The notes under the pieces were generated by a model. It was not told where the DNA came from. It searched no databases and saw only the letters and a list, made by a program, of their open reading frames with translations. Below are positions 1-9,494 of a DNA stretch of 64,000 bases, piece by piece. The DNA comes from Agriotes lineatus (lineage: Eukaryota > Arthropoda > Insecta > Coleoptera > Elateridae), in the NCBI GenBank assembly GCA_940337035.1, contig CALNHX010000285.1, positions 62,001 through 126,000 on the forward strand, in the 5' to 3' direction. Each line of letters starts with the position of its first letter. Positions within the stretch are counted from its first letter, which is position 1. Made by a program: the position numbers and the translations under genes.

Positions 1-1103
1 GACCGGTACTACATTTTATGAATACGTTATGAACATTTTCTATACATGGTTAGTTAAAATCAATGTAATATTTCCCATTGCTTTCTTTGTAGATGGCCTT
101 AAGAGTCACCTGACTCTGTAGCTTAGTGACTTTTGTACTGAAAAACAAATTATACTAATTGCTCTGTACCCGAACGCTACTCATCTGTTGCAACCAATGG
201 ATGTAGCAGTGTTTGGACCATTAAATAGTGGTTGGAAACACGCAGTGAGAAAGTGGAGAATAGATAATAATGCAGCCCAGTTTAAAAAGGAACATTTTGG
301 TGGTGTTTTACAGGAAGCAATAAACGTTTCTATTTCTCCTGAAATAATCAGTAATGTGTTTAAGTGCACGGTTGTTCCCACTACATCCTGACGCAATAAA
401 TTACACAAAATACTTTAAAGGTTCTGAAAATGGTAATATAGATCAAAATATCAATCATGAGGAACGTGAACTTATTAAAAAAAAATTTGAATTATATGGA
501 GCATAATATTTCTAAAGAAACTTTAAATGAATCCAAAAAAGCAAATCTTACGTGGACTGGAAATCTTGAAGAAACATCTATGTTTAATTTTTGGAAAAAG
601 ACTTCTGCCGCAGTAAACGAATTAAATAGCACTGATTACAATAACTCAATAATGTCAATAATGGTGGCAGAGATATATCAACAGTGGAGGAAAAGATGAA
701 TTTAGAAAATAATCTGATAGCTCAAATTGCCACACCTGTTCCTTCAGAAAACCCACATTTGGACAGCTAAACAGATCTTTAGCCACTAAAACTAGCCGCA
801 GAAAACTGATACATCTATTATTTCCATACATGAACTTTCCCCAGATGAGAATAGAGACATTCATTTTGATAACCTGCCAGGTACTTCTACACCTATACCA
901 CAAGAGGAATTAAATAATAGTTTGGGAAATATATCTGTACCTCACATTTCTGTACCTGCACTTTCTCAACTTGAGGTCAGTGGAACTAATACTGAAAACA
1001 TGCCAACCACCTCTATATGTATCCCTCAACAATTAAATGAGAATTTGGATGATTTACAGGGCACTTCTCCTAGATCCTCTACTGTTTCAACAACAAATGT
1101 TCC
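1..1103 (+). pseudogene. pogo/Tigger-like transposase relic, 5' segment (interrupted)
   Basis: This is the C-terminal part of a DDE_1 (pogo/Tigger/jerky-type) transposase, which cuts and pastes its own DNA at TA sites. Near 180-250 the translation reads HLLQPMDVAVFGPL, the family motif that carries the last catalytic aspartate. It is followed by a helical segment, a 'PEIISNVFK' stretch and a long acidic Ser/Thr-rich linker (about 700-1100). Several stops and frame changes occur (for example after 390 and 697), so it is dead. The N-terminal HTH and the first catalytic residues lie left of the window. The reading frame stops being pogo-like at about 1103, where 28S sequence begins, and the same protein resumes at about 7613. 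This entry and the 7613-8683 entry are therefore one gene split by a 6.5-kb insert. Confidence 0.8.
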
Positions 1104-1142
<39 letters not shown>

Positions 1143-1152
1143 TCTCTCTTGG
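1104..1152 (+). rRNA. 28S rRNA fragment, upstream flank of R2 site (about 49 nt)
   Basis: The bases match the highly conserved 28S sequence immediately 5' of the R2 insertion site, including GCGCGGGTAAACGGCGGGAG at 1114-1133 and then TAACTATG...CTCTCTT. The canonical end CTCTCTTAAGG reads CTCTCTTGG here, so two A's before the junction are missing. The match begins abruptly at about 1104, next to pogo transposase sequence, so this is an rDNA fragment carried with R2 and not part of an rRNA gene. The comparison is with the 28S sequence as I remember it. Recognition is strong. Confidence 0.88.
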
Positions 1153-2009
1153 GTAAAAGGGGGGGCGTTACGCACTTACGCACCGCGTATTCAACTGGAG
1201 ATCAAGTGAGCATACACCTCCAAGCGGGGAGAGTCGGGGGGTGCTAACATATGCTTGCGAACTGGAACACCGTATGTCCGCGGGTGACTAGCGATGCGCT
1301 CCGGCGCACCAGCGGCCCTCAAAGCGGACAACCAGAAAATTCCAGGCGGCGCAGTCAGGAAGCCTCCAGGTCAAATGACAGCGTCCCTGGTATAACTTGC
1401 AATAGCTCACTACATCACGAGCGAGTAGAAGTCGGGTCGATGGTGGACGAGACAAACCGCTGAAGAGTGCAGCGCGGCGTCGTAGAACTCATCGTCGAAT
1501 CGGCGAATCATCTTGGGAGTGACTGCAAACCCTGAAGTCGAGAACCCCTGTCAAGTAGGAGCATCCCAGAAGACTTGAGCTCCTGCCACCGCGTCGATCG
1601 AGTGGCCAGCTACCCAGGACGTCGCCCTAACCATAGGAAACCGTTCGGGTGGAACAAGGTAAGGGGCGACGCTCTACAGGTAGAGCCCGCTACGCCACGC
1701 ACGCGTCTGGTAGGATCTCTCTCGGAAGGCACGGACCTGAAGCGGGGGGACCGACTGCACACCTTTAACTTTGCGGTCACTCAGGTCTATACTGGCAGGA
1801 GTTGGGGGGTCAGTGTGTCGGACACTGATCAACCCCGGTACTGTCATGGTAGTCCTAGCTACATTTTCCAACTGTTGTAGTCTCACACCCTGTCTCTCGG
1901 GGAGGCTTGGATGAATCGACGATTTGATCCAGTGTGAAAATTCCGGTAAGCCTGCCCTGCGGGGTGCACACTGGAGCAAAAGGCACCGCATCTAACGGCT
2001 TCAGGGGTC
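1153..2009 (+). other. R2 5' leader region
   Basis: About 860 bp of GC-rich sequence lie between the 28S junction and the first recognisable R2 protein sequence. I see no convincing coding sequence; the short open frames here lack known motifs. In R2 elements the 5' end of the RNA, sometimes with adjoining 28S sequence, folds into an HDV-like self-cleaving ribozyme. The runs of G and C at 1153-1250 could take part in such a fold, but I did not establish the pseudoknot. Confidence 0.5.
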
Positions 2010-3200
2010 AATACAAACATTGGCGAAGCCTCGGGAGCTGAGGGGGACGGTTTGCCCCCGATGCGTAGAGTCGAAAACACAGGACCGCAAACCAACGTTG
2101 ACGGACCGGCGAGTTCAAAGGACTACGAAATTCAGTTACCCTTCCGTGATGGGTGGACATGCAGCGTCTGTCTCATCGCTGGCAAGGGTAACCACACAGC
2201 ACTGAGCCTGAAAGATATAAAAACGCTTGCAAGCGATATACATGAGGAACTAACCCCGACTTATAAATGCACAGGCTGCCAAATGGTGTATAAGTCGTTC
2301 CACGCCGCTCAGTGCCACATGCCAAAATGCCCAGGGGAACCGCCCCCCCAATTAGGCAACTTTATCCGCGAGTCATGTGGTGGGGCATACATGACAAAAA
2401 GAGGGCTCTCGCAGCATGAGCGCCTCAAACACCCACTCGTAATGAACAAAGCGAGAGTGGAGGGTGCAAAACAGAACCTGCCGGTTCCCAGGCAGGGAGG
2501 GGCCTTTTCGGCCGAGGAGATCGAGCACATGCTTGATCTGGAATTCGTATCCATAAACGAAAAACGAGTGGCAAAAGCAATGCATGAGACAGGATCGTTT
2601 CCCAACCACACGATCAAACAATTAAGAGACGAAAGGTGCGAAAAACATTATAAGGAATTGCGGGAAAAGCGTTTGGACTGGGCAAACGCGGACGGTAACG
2701 CGGTGCATGGCCCACAGGGCAGAGAGGCGGACTCGGCGCCGTAAGCTGAGGAGGTCAAACCCGAGCAGGCCGGATGCGGAGGGTGACCCACCAGCAAGAG
2801 AGAATGATCGTTCGTTCCGGGCGAACGGTGCAGGACAAGGCGTGCATGGCCAAGTGTTGGAGGGAGCGGACCCGGAACCGCTCGCTGACGTGGTACGCCC
2901 TGTGGTGCGTCGCGGCAGGCCGCGAAAGAAGAGCAACTCGCCAGTAGAGACAATCGAGCCGACAGTAACCGAAAACGCGGCAACAGCAACAATTGCCCGA
3001 GAGGTCCCGGTTATTGTCATAGCAGGCCCAGACGACCTGGACTCTCCAGAGGTGGTAGCCTAGAGAAGCGAGCTTATAAGGAAAGCCCTGACCTGGGAGA
3101 GACCCAGCAAAGTAAAAGTACCAGAAAGTGACAAGGGTGTAATCCGAGTACTTCGTGAGGCCCTCCATCTGACGTTAGAGACCGGTCCTCCGCCGCAACG
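2010..3200 (+). pseudogene. R2 protein N-terminal part: zinc fingers, Myb-like domain, linker
   Basis: From about 2052 the frame shows three zinc-finger-like modules. The first is CSVC followed by candidate histidines (about 2160-2230). The second is CTGC...H...H....C, a CCHC pattern (about 2270-2330). The third has the C-terminal half of a CCHH finger, LSQHERLKH (about 2370-2430), with one cysteine apparently lost. A helical Myb-like segment follows (FSAEEIEHMLDLEF to about 2690). In R2 these domains bind 28S DNA around the target. Three fingers would fit the R2 clade with a three-finger N terminus. After 2744 the frame shifts and a basic Arg/Pro-rich linker follows (2707-3063, including RGRPRKK). 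No ATG is forced; R2 starts are often unclear. Confidence 0.82.
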
Positions 3201-4922
3201 GCAGATCGACCATGTCTACCAACTGACTATGGACCACCTCGCTCGGCAAGTGGTAAAAAAGAGCCACATCCCAGGAAGGGCGGCGGCAAACGCGCTCGCA
3301 GGCGATTCGTGTATGCCAAAGCCCAACAGTTGTATAAGGATAAGCCCGGGCTGCTAGCAAAGAAAGTAAGAGAAGGAGAGGTCTCCTATGACAACAAGGA
3401 GGCCCAGCTGGGTATAGATGAGGTCAGGGATCTCTACCATAGGCTGTGGGGGACCAAGGCTAAGGTTCAGGCCCCGCGTTGGGGGGCAGCGGAAGAGGAC
3501 ATCCCGGTGGATGACATACTACGGTATGTCTCCGTCGAGGAGGTCAAGGCCCGAATATCCTCAACAAGCAGCAAGAGTGCTGTGGGACGGGATGGGATAG
3601 GTCGGGGCGACCTAACTCAGTGGACCAAAGCCGAGATACTCCACTACTTATATAACTATATCCTGGTGGCGGGCACGCAGCCAGGAAAGTGGAAAGCAAA
3701 TCGTACCGTTTTTATACATAAGGAGGGAAAAGACCCTTCGAAGGTTACTAACTACCGCCCCATTACCATCTCTTCTATCCTAAGTCGATTGTTCTACGGA
3801 ATCATCGGTCGAAGGATGGTAGAAAAAGTGCGATTCATAGAACGACAAAAAGGGTTCGTGTCCGAGGCTGGGTGTTTCAACAACCTCCATATACTCATCC
3901 ATCTCCTACGCCATGCCAAAAGCAACGCCGGAATGGTGGTAGTGCAGTTAGACGTCTCTAAGGCGTTTGACACCGTCCCCCATGAGGTCATAGGGGCAGC
4001 ACTGCGCCGTAAAGGACTGCCAGAGGTGCTGGTTCGGATGGTGGTTGAGTAATATGAGGGGGTCCACACAGTCTTAAAGCAGGGTATAGTTGAGGTGCCA
4101 CTGCAACTCCAGCGGGTGTAAAGCAAGGCGATCCGTTGTCCCCTTTTATCTTTAATGCAGTATTGGAACTCCTGATAGTGCAGCTGAAGCAAGAGGTGGG
4201 GTACACAATAGGAGACCAGCCTTGCATTTTCCGACGACCTCATGCTAATAGCGGCAAACGTACCAAAAGCGAGGCAACTACTAGGGCAAACGGAAGCCTA
4301 CCTGAAAGGACTAGGTATGGGCATATCTATAACTAAATGCTCAAGCTTCCAGATCGAACTCCTGGTTCCTAGTAGACCCCCAACTGACAAGCACGACAGG
4401 TGATAGAGTTCCATTTGCTGAAGCGGACTCTACATTAGACTATCTGGGTATGAAAGTCTCACCCTGGAAGGGCATCACCATTCAGGGCCTTGAGGAGGAC
4501 TTCCAGGCAACACTTCAGAGGGTGAAGAGGTTGCCATTGAAGCCTACCCAGAAAGTCGATCTTATTACCACGTACATGGTTCCGCACTACCTCTATAGAT
4601 TGGTGATGGCGATTCCGCCGGAACCATGATAAAACGATTGGATGAGGAGCTCAGAGTTGTAGTGAGGGACATTTACCACTTGCCGCAGTCGACCACCAAC
4701 TGCCTACTGTACTGCGGCAAGCGCGATGGGGGCCTGGGAATCCCCCAACTTCTACTAACGGTGGTTTCTTCGAGTTTAAAGGTCTGTAGTTCTGTAGGCA
4801 CTGGGATCCGGTGATGCTTGCTCTCGCGGGGGAGTCTGGCCTGTCGAAATCTGTTCAGACCATGGCCTCCCACGCTGGCGTCAGATGGCCCATCGACGGA
4901 GTGAAAGATATAGACCTGGAAG
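3201..4922 (+). pseudogene. R2 reverse transcriptase domain, frameshifted
   Basis: The reverse transcriptase copies R2 RNA onto the nicked 28S target. The 3309-4052 frame (247 aa) carries the fingers and palm: KWKANRTVFIHK, NYRPITISSILSR, QKGFVSEAGC and LDVSKAFDTVPH, which holds the first catalytic Asp. An in-frame TAA at about 4051 interrupts VVVE|YEGVHT. Further on, in shifted frames, are GVKQGDPLSPFIFNAVLELL (about 4115-4175) and AFSDDLMLIA (about 4220-4255), equivalent to the usual F/YADD catalytic box. At least four frame changes follow between 4050 and 4630, so the domain is dead although all catalytic motifs remain. The thumb region (about 4380-4920) is spread over several frames. Confidence 0.88.
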
Positions 4923-5661
4923 ATGCGCGCCAAGAAGAGAGAGCGCGAAAGGTGGGCGACCCTGGGATCTCAAGGGAAGTCTGCAATATCTCACGTAGAC
5001 GACCCAATCGGAAACGCTTGGCTCCGCGATATGCGGCTCCTAAAGCCAAGTCGTTATTTAACTGCCCTCAAAATGAGATCAAACACCACGGCAAACCGAG
5101 TGGTGTTAAACAGGGCAACGCCGCAGGCGGATGTCATGTGCAGGCAATGTAAGGTCAAGCTGGAAACACTTGGCCACATCCTGGGCCAATGTATTCATGC
5201 AAAGGCAGCACGAATCCGTCGGCACGACGAGATCAAGGATCTCGTCATGAACGAGTCTCTGAGAAGGGACCCAGATGTAAGTGGAGTGCGAGAGTCACAA
5301 CTACGTTTGCCGAGTGGAACAACCCTCCGGCCGGACTTGGTGATAAAGGGCCAAGGTCGGGCCTTAGTGGTGGACATCACTGTCTGCCACGAGGACGGAG
5401 ACTACCTCACTCAGGGGCGAACTTCTAAGTTGCGAAAGTACTCTCCGGCACTCCCTTATCTCCAACAGCGATCGGGAGTAGCTGAAGGTAGCTGGCTAGG
5501 GAACCAGAGGTGCTATGCCAAAAACGACGGTCGAGGCTCTAAAGAAGCTCAAAATCTCCGACCGGGCGACGCTGATAACAATTTCTATGATAGCGTTACG
5601 TAGTTCCATTGAGATTTACCACGGTTTCATGGACTACAATGCACCGATGGCACATGCCTGA
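4923..5661 (+). pseudogene. R2 C-terminal CCHC motif and restriction-like endonuclease
   Basis: The frame at 4923-5603 contains the R2-type motif CRQC-x8-H-x4-C (about 5150-5195), then RPDLVI...ALVVDITV (about 5330-5385). The latter is the PD-(x)12-D core of the restriction-like endonuclease that nicks 28S DNA. A frame change near 5470-5530 follows. The last part, ending SSIEIYHGFMDYN and a TGA at about 5661, is typical of an R2 C terminus. Together with the reverse transcriptase and the junctions, this separates R2 from APE-type LINEs. Confidence 0.86.
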
Positions 5662-6245
5662 TGGCTACGGCCTCAGTCGAATGACGAGCCTCTCGACAAC
5701 TTGTAAGCACACGGCGAAAACACTGTGATATTGTAAAACATTGTGATATTGTTATAGTTCGGAGGAGGGGCCCTTTACACCCCCCCAAAGAATACCTATA
5801 TATATTTATTGTTATTTAGTTTGTAAGCGATTCGAGTCGTGGTTTAACGACAAAATAACCGTCGTGCGAGTCGCTGTGGCACTAGGCGGCGACGGAGCCG
5901 GCAAACAATCGGATACCAATTAGCCGGGCAGATACCGTCACGGTGAGAGGGCGCGAGCCTTGCGAAATTCTGTTCCCTTCAGGACTCCGTGAAAATTTTT
6001 CCAAGCTCTGATGCAGGGTTCACCTTGGAGGGGTTATGGTCGAGAGCCGCTGGATACATGGTAGGGGCTGAGTGAGGTAGATTTCGGGGAAACAACATGC
6101 TGAGGCTTTGTTCCGCTCCAGAGTTCACTAGGAATCCGGGGGTCTCCGGGCCCCCGGCCCTACTAATGACCGGGGCGGTGAATGACCATCGGGTTCCCAC
6201 ATCCAAACATCTAAGCGGTAACTCCGCGCGTGAGCGCGCAGAACA
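5662..6245 (+). other. R2 3' UTR
   Basis: About 580 bp separate the R2 stop from the downstream 28S junction. In R2 the 3' UTR RNA is the structured element bound by the reverse transcriptase to start priming. The sequence contains a repeated 'TGTGATATTGT' stretch near 5727-5750 and GC-rich stems around 5880-6230. It ends in GAACA at 6241-6245, with no long poly-A, directly against 28S TAGCC. No gene is seen in it. Confidence 0.65.
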
Positions 6246-6309
6246 TAGCCAAATGCCTCGTCACCTAATTAGTGACGCGCCACTGCCAAGGGGACGGGCT
6301 TGGAAAAAT

Positions 6310-6348
<39 letters not shown>

Positions 6349-6354
6349 TGGCAC
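6246..6354 (+). rRNA. 28S rRNA fragment, downstream flank of R2 site (about 109 nt)
   Basis: It starts exactly at the downstream half of the R2 target (TAGCCAAATGCCTCGTCA). It then runs through AATTAGTGACGCG, an internal loss of roughly 50 nt compared with the remembered 28S sequence, CCAAGGG-ACGGGCTTGG, and on to CTCTAGTCTGGCAC. It stops at about 6354, where a LINE reverse transcriptase frame begins. The deletion removes the region containing the R1 site. It is a carried-along fragment and not a functional rRNA gene. Confidence 0.9.
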
Positions 6355-7379
6355 GCTCTTATCTTGTTGGATTACTCCAAGGCATTTGATACAATTAATC
6401 ATAATATTCTGTTGTCTATCTGCCATTACATAGGTTGTTTGCCAAATGCAATTTCTTTACTAAATAACTATTTATCTAATCGCTAGCAAGCCGTTAAAGT
6501 GGCTATGAAGTTATCAAAATTTTGCAGCAATACAACAGGCGTTCCACAAGGATCTATTCTTGGGCCTCTTCTATTTACAATCTATATCTCACACTTCCCA
6601 TCTACGTTAAACTTTTGTGCATCTCATTTTTACGCTGATGACTCGCAGATCTATTTTTCTTTTAATATTCAAGACATTATTACTGCTAATAAGCGTATAT
6701 ATGAAGATCTGGAAAAGCTAGCTGCTATTTCGCATCAACATGCACTTAAGCTTAACGGGGACAAATCGGCGGTCATATTTTTTGGTAAAAATGCTCAAAT
6801 CGAAATAGCAAAAATTCAAATGATTTTTAAAATAAATAATAATCCAATACCTGTTGTTGACAGTGTTAAAAACCTAGATGTAAATCTTGACTCGACATTA
6901 CGTTTCCAAAAACACATATCAAAATGTATGCAAAAAGCATATTGTAATTTAAAGTCAATTTTTGTAAATCGTCACCTATTTAACACACAAGTCAAAACTA
7001 TTTTATGTAATAATCTAGTTCTATCTCAGGTTGATTATGGCGATGTAGTGTATGGACCATGTCTTGATGCACAGAACAAAGCCAGGTTACAAAAACTACA
7101 GAATGCGTGCATTGTGCATGTCTATATCGTAAAATTATTTTGTATAAAACACCTCCATATTTGTATAATAAGATATCATTTCGTACAGATGTACATAACT
7201 TAAACCTGGGGTTTAGGAGCAATGTCAGTATTCCATTATGCTACTCTGAGTTTGGAAAACGCCGTTTTGTTTATAATTTTGTAAAATGGTATAATGGCTT
7301 ACCCCGAATCCTCAAATTAACACCGACTTCTTGTTTTCGGTCACAGATCAATAATCTTCTACGCAATGATAAAATATAA
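6355..7379 (+). pseudogene. CR1/Jockey-like LINE reverse transcriptase, 5'-truncated
   Basis: Directly after the 28S fragment the translation reads LDYSKAFDTINHN (first catalytic Asp, about 6365-6405). It continues with GVPQGSILGPLLFTIYI (about 6540-6590) and FYADDSQIYFSF (catalytic YADD, about 6625-6665). This is the palm of an APE-type LINE, and the sequence style is CR1/L2/Jockey-like. The fingers and endonuclease are absent because of 5' truncation. There is a stop at about 6484, and a frame change near 7110 into the last segment (7107-7379). A 3' UTR runs to an (ATT)n tail at 7591-7612. It is a typical dead-on-arrival copy, except that its 5' end is joined to R2/28S sequence. Confidence 0.85.
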
Positions 7380-7590
7380 CTAATATACTATCTTTATTTG
7401 TTTTATAAACTTTAATGAATTTGAACATGAGCAGGAAACACAATGTAAAGCTAGATTTAAACACTTTAACATAGGGTTAAGTGGTAGAGCAACTGCAGAA
7501 TTTTTTTTTTTGCGCTCTGCAGCTGATATTCGCCCTACTCAGTACTTATTCTTTTTTTATGTATGTCTTTTTGTTAATTAATAAAGGCAT

Positions 7591-7612
7591 ATTATTATTA
7601 TTATTATTATTT
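7591..7612 (+). repeat. (ATT)n tail of the CR1-like LINE
   Basis: About seven ATT units end the LINE 3' UTR, preceded by an AATAAA-like sequence at about 7579. LINEs of this group end in short microsatellites instead of poly-A. The pogo reading frame resumes directly afterwards, so the tail marks the 3' end of the composite insert. Confidence 0.8.
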
Positions 7613-8683
7613 AACGTTCCCTCACCATTTAAAAAATACCTGTTCTGGCCTGAAATTCAGCAGAACAGTAGACCAACGAGTAACAAGGAAAAAATACCAT
7701 CCGTGGCTGTATCACAAGATTGGAAAAAGTATCATTTAGCCAAAAAGCAGAAAAAAGAACAAGAGGAAAAAGACAAGCAAGAGAGAAAGCGAAAACGAGA
7801 GGATAAAACTAAATTAAAACAACAGACCATGCAGATGAAGAAAGTTAAGAAGCAACAAAAGCGCCAATTGATGAATCATCATCGGAATCCTCTATAGAAG
7901 TTAATGTAGAAAATGAAGGTGAAGGAGATGAGTGGATGACAAATGCTGAAGAATCTCTGAATAAAGGTTAATGGTGTAAATTTGTCAACTCATATCCGTA
8001 GTACTGAACTTGCATTAAATAATTTGAATAATTTAATTTATATAAGACTGCATTAAAGTAATGACTAAATAACTATAATAATGTGGTGTGCATAATTCCA
8101 CCACAAACAACCCACTAACTTCAAATTCCATACAAAATAAAACAAAACCTCTGAACAATGTATAAATACAATAATAAGATGTTAATTTTTAAATTTCAAA
8201 TACCAACTATTAACTAATAGTAATGTTTCGAACTGATTAAAATTAATTATAATTAAAAATGTAAACACAAATTGTAAAACACTGAAGAAGGCTTATATAA
8301 GCCGAATATATATTGTTTAGAAAAAATTTAATTTTCATATCTACATAATCTTAAATGACTGAAGAAATTTTACCTCCCACGTTGTTAATGATTACGTTAT
8401 CGTTGAGTACGAGGGAGGACATTATCTAGGAAGAGTAACAAAGCAAAATATTAAACAAGCTTTAATTTCTGTTATGTCCAGCAGTGGCATAAATAACTGG
8501 AAATGGCCAACAAATAACGATGAGATATGGTACTCATTAAATGATGTAGTGCAAGTAATTCCGGCACCTATTGCCGTCAATAAAAGAGGTATTTTCAAGG
8601 TGAAAGAATTAGAAAAGTATAGTACCTATTATCTGCCATACGTGTTACATACTGTATTTATTCATGTACTTACCTACGATTAA
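7613..8683 (+). pseudogene. pogo/Tigger-like transposase relic, 3' segment
   Basis: This continues the transposase of 1-1103. It starts with NVPSPFKKYLFWPE (about 7613-7660), EKIPSVAVSQDWKKYHLAKK and a highly charged Lys/Glu coiled coil (to about 7897). After a Penelope-like insertion (about 7976-8370) the C-terminal Tudor-like module appears: DYVIVEYEGGHYLGRV (about 8390-8440), then NNWKWPTNNDEIWY and NKRGIFKVKELEKY (about 8490-8620). This small beta-rich C-terminal domain recurs in arthropod pogo proteins. Joining the segments at TTNVP/NVPSPF preserves the family order. The gene is dead. Confidence 0.78.
7976..8370 (+). mobile_element. Penelope-like element 3' fragment
   Basis: The sequence shares several blocks with 27790-28240, downstream of a GIY-YIG domain: GTGGTGTGC-TAATTCCACCAC (8080-8104 versus 27832-27856) and ACTGAAGAAGGCTTA with a following GCCGAATATA-type end (8281-8330 versus 28142-28190). 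Penelope 3' ends typically contain such a GAAGAAGGC/AAGCCGAA motif. It lies between two parts of the pogo C terminus, so it is a separate later insertion. Edges are approximate and no target duplication was resolved. Confidence 0.6.
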
Positions 8684-9087
8684 AATAAAGTTTTCAAAAT
8701 CCTACTTAAAACAGTTTTTTATTAAGGTCAGGTATTGGTGATTTAAGTAGGTAAGATACTGAAAAATAAAAAATTTTGTTGGTCAGGTATTGGTGCTAAA
8801 ACAGTGCGTACTAAAAAAATTCGCAAATTAATTTCTTTCGACATTATCAAGTTTGTTAGTTGCAGTTCTAAACACAAAGGTTGAATCAACATATTGCGTA
8901 CTTGCACATTTTTATCTGTGAATAAAAATAAGGTGTCTATAATAGAAACGTTGAAAAACTGGGCTAAGAGAGTCAGTTATTGGTGCGTCTACCTCATTTC
9001 TTGCTAGATTTTACTACAATTATTATAATACATTCAGTATATCAAAATTTATAACAATCTGGCGAAATACTCATTAATCAATGCATT
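8684..9087. repeat. Pogo 3' end with repeated TCAGGTATTGGTG motif
   Basis: The motif GTCAGGTATTGGTG occurs at about 8729 and 8782, with a close form (GTCAGTTATTGGTG) at about 8967. Pogo elements often carry repeated copies of the terminal motif near their ends; compare the repeated GGGTGACTTTGCC in the element at 12219-15865. This is probably the subterminal region of the split pogo element. No coding sequence is seen. Confidence 0.5.
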
Positions 9088-9494
9088 CAGAATCAAGATA
9101 GAGCAAAATCTGCAACCCAGTTACAAATATCAGCAGTAAGTTGATTACTAATATAATTTTATTAAAATTTAGAACAGAGAGACCTGACCTTGTTGCTGTC
9201 TTTATGAATGTCAAAATCAATGTGTCATCAATCTTTGCTTAAGGAGGCCATTTGCAACATTTTTTGTGGGTAAATATATTCTCAGATCACATTCAGCAGA
9301 TTTCATTTAGGTAGACGTTGCACAATTTTCCAATTTCAAGCTTTGCAAATTTGACAAAAACTATAACCTCTAAGTATATTATACTACGTACAGTATACAT
9401 CCCATGATCTACATTTTAATAAAATCAAATTAGTAATCAACTGACTGTTGATATTTGTAACTTGGGTTGCATATTTTGCTCTATCTTGAATTTG
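9088..9494. repeat. Inverted repeat, about 85-bp arms
   Basis: The left arm at about 9088-9172 (AAGATAGAGCAAAATCTGCA...) reappears as its reverse complement at about 9411-9493 (...TGCATATTTTGCTCTATCTT), around a 240-bp loop. This is typical of a MITE or of subterminal repeats of a DNA transposon. It directly abuts the 3' end of the Harbinger transposase relic and may belong to it. Confidence 0.65.

Larger units (their letters stand above)
1153..6245 (+). mobile_element. R2: R2 non-LTR retrotransposon, nearly full length, degenerate
   Basis: R2 elements insert at one exact site in 28S rDNA, using a site-specific restriction-like endonuclease and target-primed reverse transcription. Both element-28S junctions are present: conserved 28S sequence ends at about 1152 and resumes at 6246 with TAGCCAAATGCC, the exact downstream half of the R2 site. 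In between lie a long 5' region, one long ORF (zinc fingers, Myb-like domain, reverse transcriptase, CCHC motif, PD-D endonuclease) and a 3' UTR. Length is about 5.1 kb, at the upper end for R2. The ORF is broken by stops and frameshifts. Local GC content is clearly higher than in the surrounding AT-rich DNA. The element sits outside any rDNA unit, inside a pogo pseudogene. Confidence 0.9.

Noticed and set aside
1575..1991. Overlapping open frames in the R2 5' region
   Set aside because: High GC explains the length; no motif, and both strands are open. Treated as R2 leader.
2622..3168. Long minus-strand open frames opposite the R2 linker
   Set aside because: They are antisense shadows of the GC-rich Arg/Pro-rich R2 linker and contain no recognisable domain.
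1104..6354. Working 28S rRNA gene
   Set aside because: Only about 160 nt of 28S are present in total, with a deletion, flanked by pogo and LINE sequence.
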